This document shows positions 62,532 to 64,000 of a stretch of 64,000 nucleotides of DNA, one piece after another (the stretch's first letter is position 1; every line of letters starts with the position of its first letter). The stretch is taken from contig NZ_KQ949077.1 of NCBI RefSeq assembly GCF_001514305.1, positions 10,641 through 74,640 on the forward strand, read 5' to 3'. This DNA comes from Streptomyces dysideae (GTDB lineage: Bacteria > Actinomycetota > Actinomycetes > Streptomycetales > Streptomycetaceae). The notes beneath the pieces are model-generated. The model was not told the origin of the DNA. It was given only the letters and a program-made list of their open reading frames with translations, and searched no databases. Both the position numbers and the translations under genes were made by a program.

Positions 62532-62932
62532 GAGCCGCCGCCGTCCTGCTCGGCGGTGCGCTCACGGTCGTGCGCGGTAACACCTTCGGTGCTGTCGCGT
62601 TCGAGCACCTCGTCCTCCTCGACCGTGCCGTACGCCTCGAAGATGCGGGCGGCCAGGGCCAGCCCCACGGCGAGGGTGGCGACGCCGACCACGATGGCGG
62701 TGAGGATCAGCACCTGCGGCAGCGGGTGGGAGTAGGTCTCGACGTCGTCCGAGATGATCGGCGCGCTGCCCCCGTCCCGCTTGCCGAGGCCGATGTAGAA
62801 GAGGAAGACGCCGCCCTGGAAGAGGGCGAGGCCGATCAGTTTCTTCAGCAGGTTGCCGTGACTGATGACGACGTAGAGCCCGATCAGCATCAGGGCGAAG
62901 AACGTCCAGTAGACGTAGTGGGAGGCGATCAC
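62528..62932 (-). CDS. mnhC: Mrp antiporter subunit C (MnhC/NuoK-like)
   Basis: A 134-residue three-helix subunit of the NuoK/MnhC family: FFALMLIGLYVVISHGNLLK, KLIGLALFQGGVFLFYIGLG and PQVLILTAIVVGVATLAVGL, with the conserved PLPQVLILTAIVVG segment. The GTG at 62932 overlaps the stop of the upstream gene (GTGA). A charged C-terminal tail follows (EEDEVLERDSTEGVTAHDRE). It is followed by the D subunit. Confidence 0.93.
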   Translation of the reverse strand: MIASHYVYWTFFALMLIGLYVVISHGNLLKKLIGLALFQGGVFLFYIGLGKRDGGSAPIISDDVETYSHPLPQVLILTAIVVGVATLAVGLALAARIFEAYGTVEEDEVLERDSTEGVTAHDRERTAEQDGGGS

Positions 62933-63921
62933 CGTGCCACCCCCCGGCCCGCGAAGCCGAAGAAGATCGTCGTCATCACCGACGCGACGGTGATGCCGAT
63001 GGCCGTCTCGACCACGAGGATCCCGAGATGCTGCCCGGTCTCGGGGTGGCTCGCGAGGACGTCGTAGTCCAGGAAGGAGCCGCCGAGCAGCATGGTGGTC
63101 ACGCCGAGCCCGATATAGACCAGCAGCCCGAGGGAGACCAGCGACCACAGCGCGGCACGAGGCACCACCTGCTGGGCCCGGTCCAGTCCGAACACCAGAC
63201 CGTAGAGCACGAAGCCGGACGCGAAGATCACGCCGGCCTGGAAGCCGCCCCCGGGGCCGTAGTCGCCGTGGAAGAGCACGTAGAGCGCGAACAGCAGGAT
63301 GAGCGGCATGAGCGCGCCGCTGACGACGCGGATGACGCGGTAGTCGGCGAGATGGAAGTCGGCGGTCGGCCGGGTCCGCTCCGGCCGGGCCAGCGGACCG
63401 AGCAGCGACAGTACGGCGAGCCCCGCGGTGAAGACGACGACCAGTTCACCCAGCGTGTCGAGCCCTCGGTAGCTGGCCAGCACCGAGGTGACGGTGTTGG
63501 GGATCCCGATGTCCTCCTGAGACTGGTGCAGGTACACGTCGGTGACGGGGTGGCGCTGCACGGGACTGTCTGCGGCGCCGAACTCGGGCAGGTCGAGACT
63601 GGCGTAGCCGAGCGTGCCGCCGACCAGCAGCACGGCGACCGCGCCGGGCAGGCGCCGCCGGCGGGGTGTGACGGACTCCCAGGAGCGGGTCAGCGCGAGC
63701 ACACCGAGGATCAGCACCGTGCTGATGCCGACGCCGACCGCGGCTTCGGTGAACGCCACGTCCACGGCGTCGAGGAGGACGAAGACGCTCGCGGTGACCA
63801 GGCTGAACAACGCCGCCAGCATCGTGGCCTCGTAGAGCGCGCGCAGCCGCGTGATGGTCACAGCGGTCGCCATGAGGATGGCGAGCAGCGATACGTTGAT
63901 CAGGGTGAAGGTCGTGCTCAC
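62929..63921 (-). CDS. Fused DUF4040 and MnhB Mrp antiporter subunit
   Basis: A 330-residue membrane protein. The N-terminal half (ITRLRALYEATMLAALFSLV, VDVAFTEAAVGVGISTVLIL) is DUF4040, equivalent to the C-terminal part of MrpA or to MbhD. The middle matches an MbhE-like segment and the C-terminal half is MnhB (LYVLFHGDYGPGGGFQAGVI, GILVVETAIGITVASVM). The start is GTG, overlapping the mnhG stop. Together with the separate NuoL-like subunit it replaces a full-length MrpA. Confidence 0.9.
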   Translation of the reverse strand: MSTTFTLINVSLLAILMATAVTITRLRALYEATMLAALFSLVTASVFVLLDAVDVAFTEAAVGVGISTVLILGVLALTRSWESVTPRRRRLPGAVAVLLVGGTLGYASLDLPEFGAADSPVQRHPVTDVYLHQSQEDIGIPNTVTSVLASYRGLDTLGELVVVFTAGLAVLSLLGPLARPERTRPTADFHLADYRVIRVVSGALMPLILLFALYVLFHGDYGPGGGFQAGVIFASGFVLYGLVFGLDRAQQVVPRAALWSLVSLGLLVYIGLGVTTMLLGGSFLDYDVLASHPETGQHLGILVVETAIGITVASVMTTIFFGFAGRGVAR

Positions 63922-64000
63922 TGGCGCGGGTCACCCTCCCGCCACATGGGCACGCCGTCCCGTCGCGCGGCGTGCGCCAGGATGTGCGTCGCGGTCGGAC
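63918..64000 (-). CDS. mnhG: Mrp antiporter subunit G, C-terminal part only
   Basis: Only the last 27 codons are in the window, ending PTATHILAHAARRDGVPMWREGDPRQ-like (shown in two parts: PTATHILAHAARRDG and VPMWREGDPRQ). The PTATHxLAxAA pattern is the end of the MnhG/PhaG subunit. The stop overlaps the following gene's GTG. The rest lies beyond the right edge. Confidence 0.75.
   Translation of the reverse strand, partial: PTATHILAHAARRDGVPMWREGDPRQ

Overview
The window reads as a Streptomyces chromosome segment. It has very high G+C with third-position GC bias, GTG and TTG starts, many 4-base stop/start overlaps, leucine TTA codons almost absent, and typical streptomycete families: DUF397/XRE pairs, SpoIIE phosphatases, HATPase anti-sigma-like proteins and a septum-formation protein. 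Everything here is read by eye; no database search was possible.

Left part (1-19.7 kb): three dipeptide/oligopeptide ABC transport loci. A minus-strand set (binding lipoprotein and two permeases, 119-3665) is divergent from a complete five-gene plus-strand operon (4013-9958). A second complete minus-strand operon (13805-19684) closely resembles the first set. Between them lie a VOC protein, a DUF397/XRE pair divergent from a HATPase gene, a 7-bp tandem repeat, a frameshifted gene coupled to a DUF6247-like gene, and a ribbon-helix-helix/PIN-like pair.

Middle part (19.7-48.9 kb): typA, a lipoprotein, and a large peptide-binding lipoprotein whose 3' end is duplicated around a HigBA-like toxin-antitoxin pair. 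Next come a small conserved gene plus a succinate dehydrogenase operon whose membrane subunit carries a CHSCRH motif. After that there is a phosphotransferase gene disrupted by a short palindromic repeat, a TIM-barrel membrane protein, and a cluster of regulators (PAS-GAF-SpoIIE-HATPase, a HATPase protein, NUDIX, SPOR and GntR). A septum-formation family protein, two tandem serpins facing a secreted subtilase, and an SNF2 helicase complete this part.

Right part (48.9-64 kb): a short stretch of gene remnants precedes the most interesting locus, a tightly packed six-gene operon (49377-57281). It encodes a trypsin-like protease with a degenerate NTPase-like region, a PknG-like kinase, a vWA/zinc-ribbon protein, a four-TM membrane protein, an SBP-like lipoprotein and a trypsin-co-occurring-domain protein. 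The kinase, membrane protein and lipoprotein recall the mycobacterial PknG-GlnX-GlnH relay; the protease, vWA and co-occurring-domain proteins recall predicted conflict or immunity systems. The vWA gene has a TTA codon, implying bldA-dependent (developmental) translation. The window ends in a minus-strand Mrp/complex-I-like cation antiporter operon (57602-64000).
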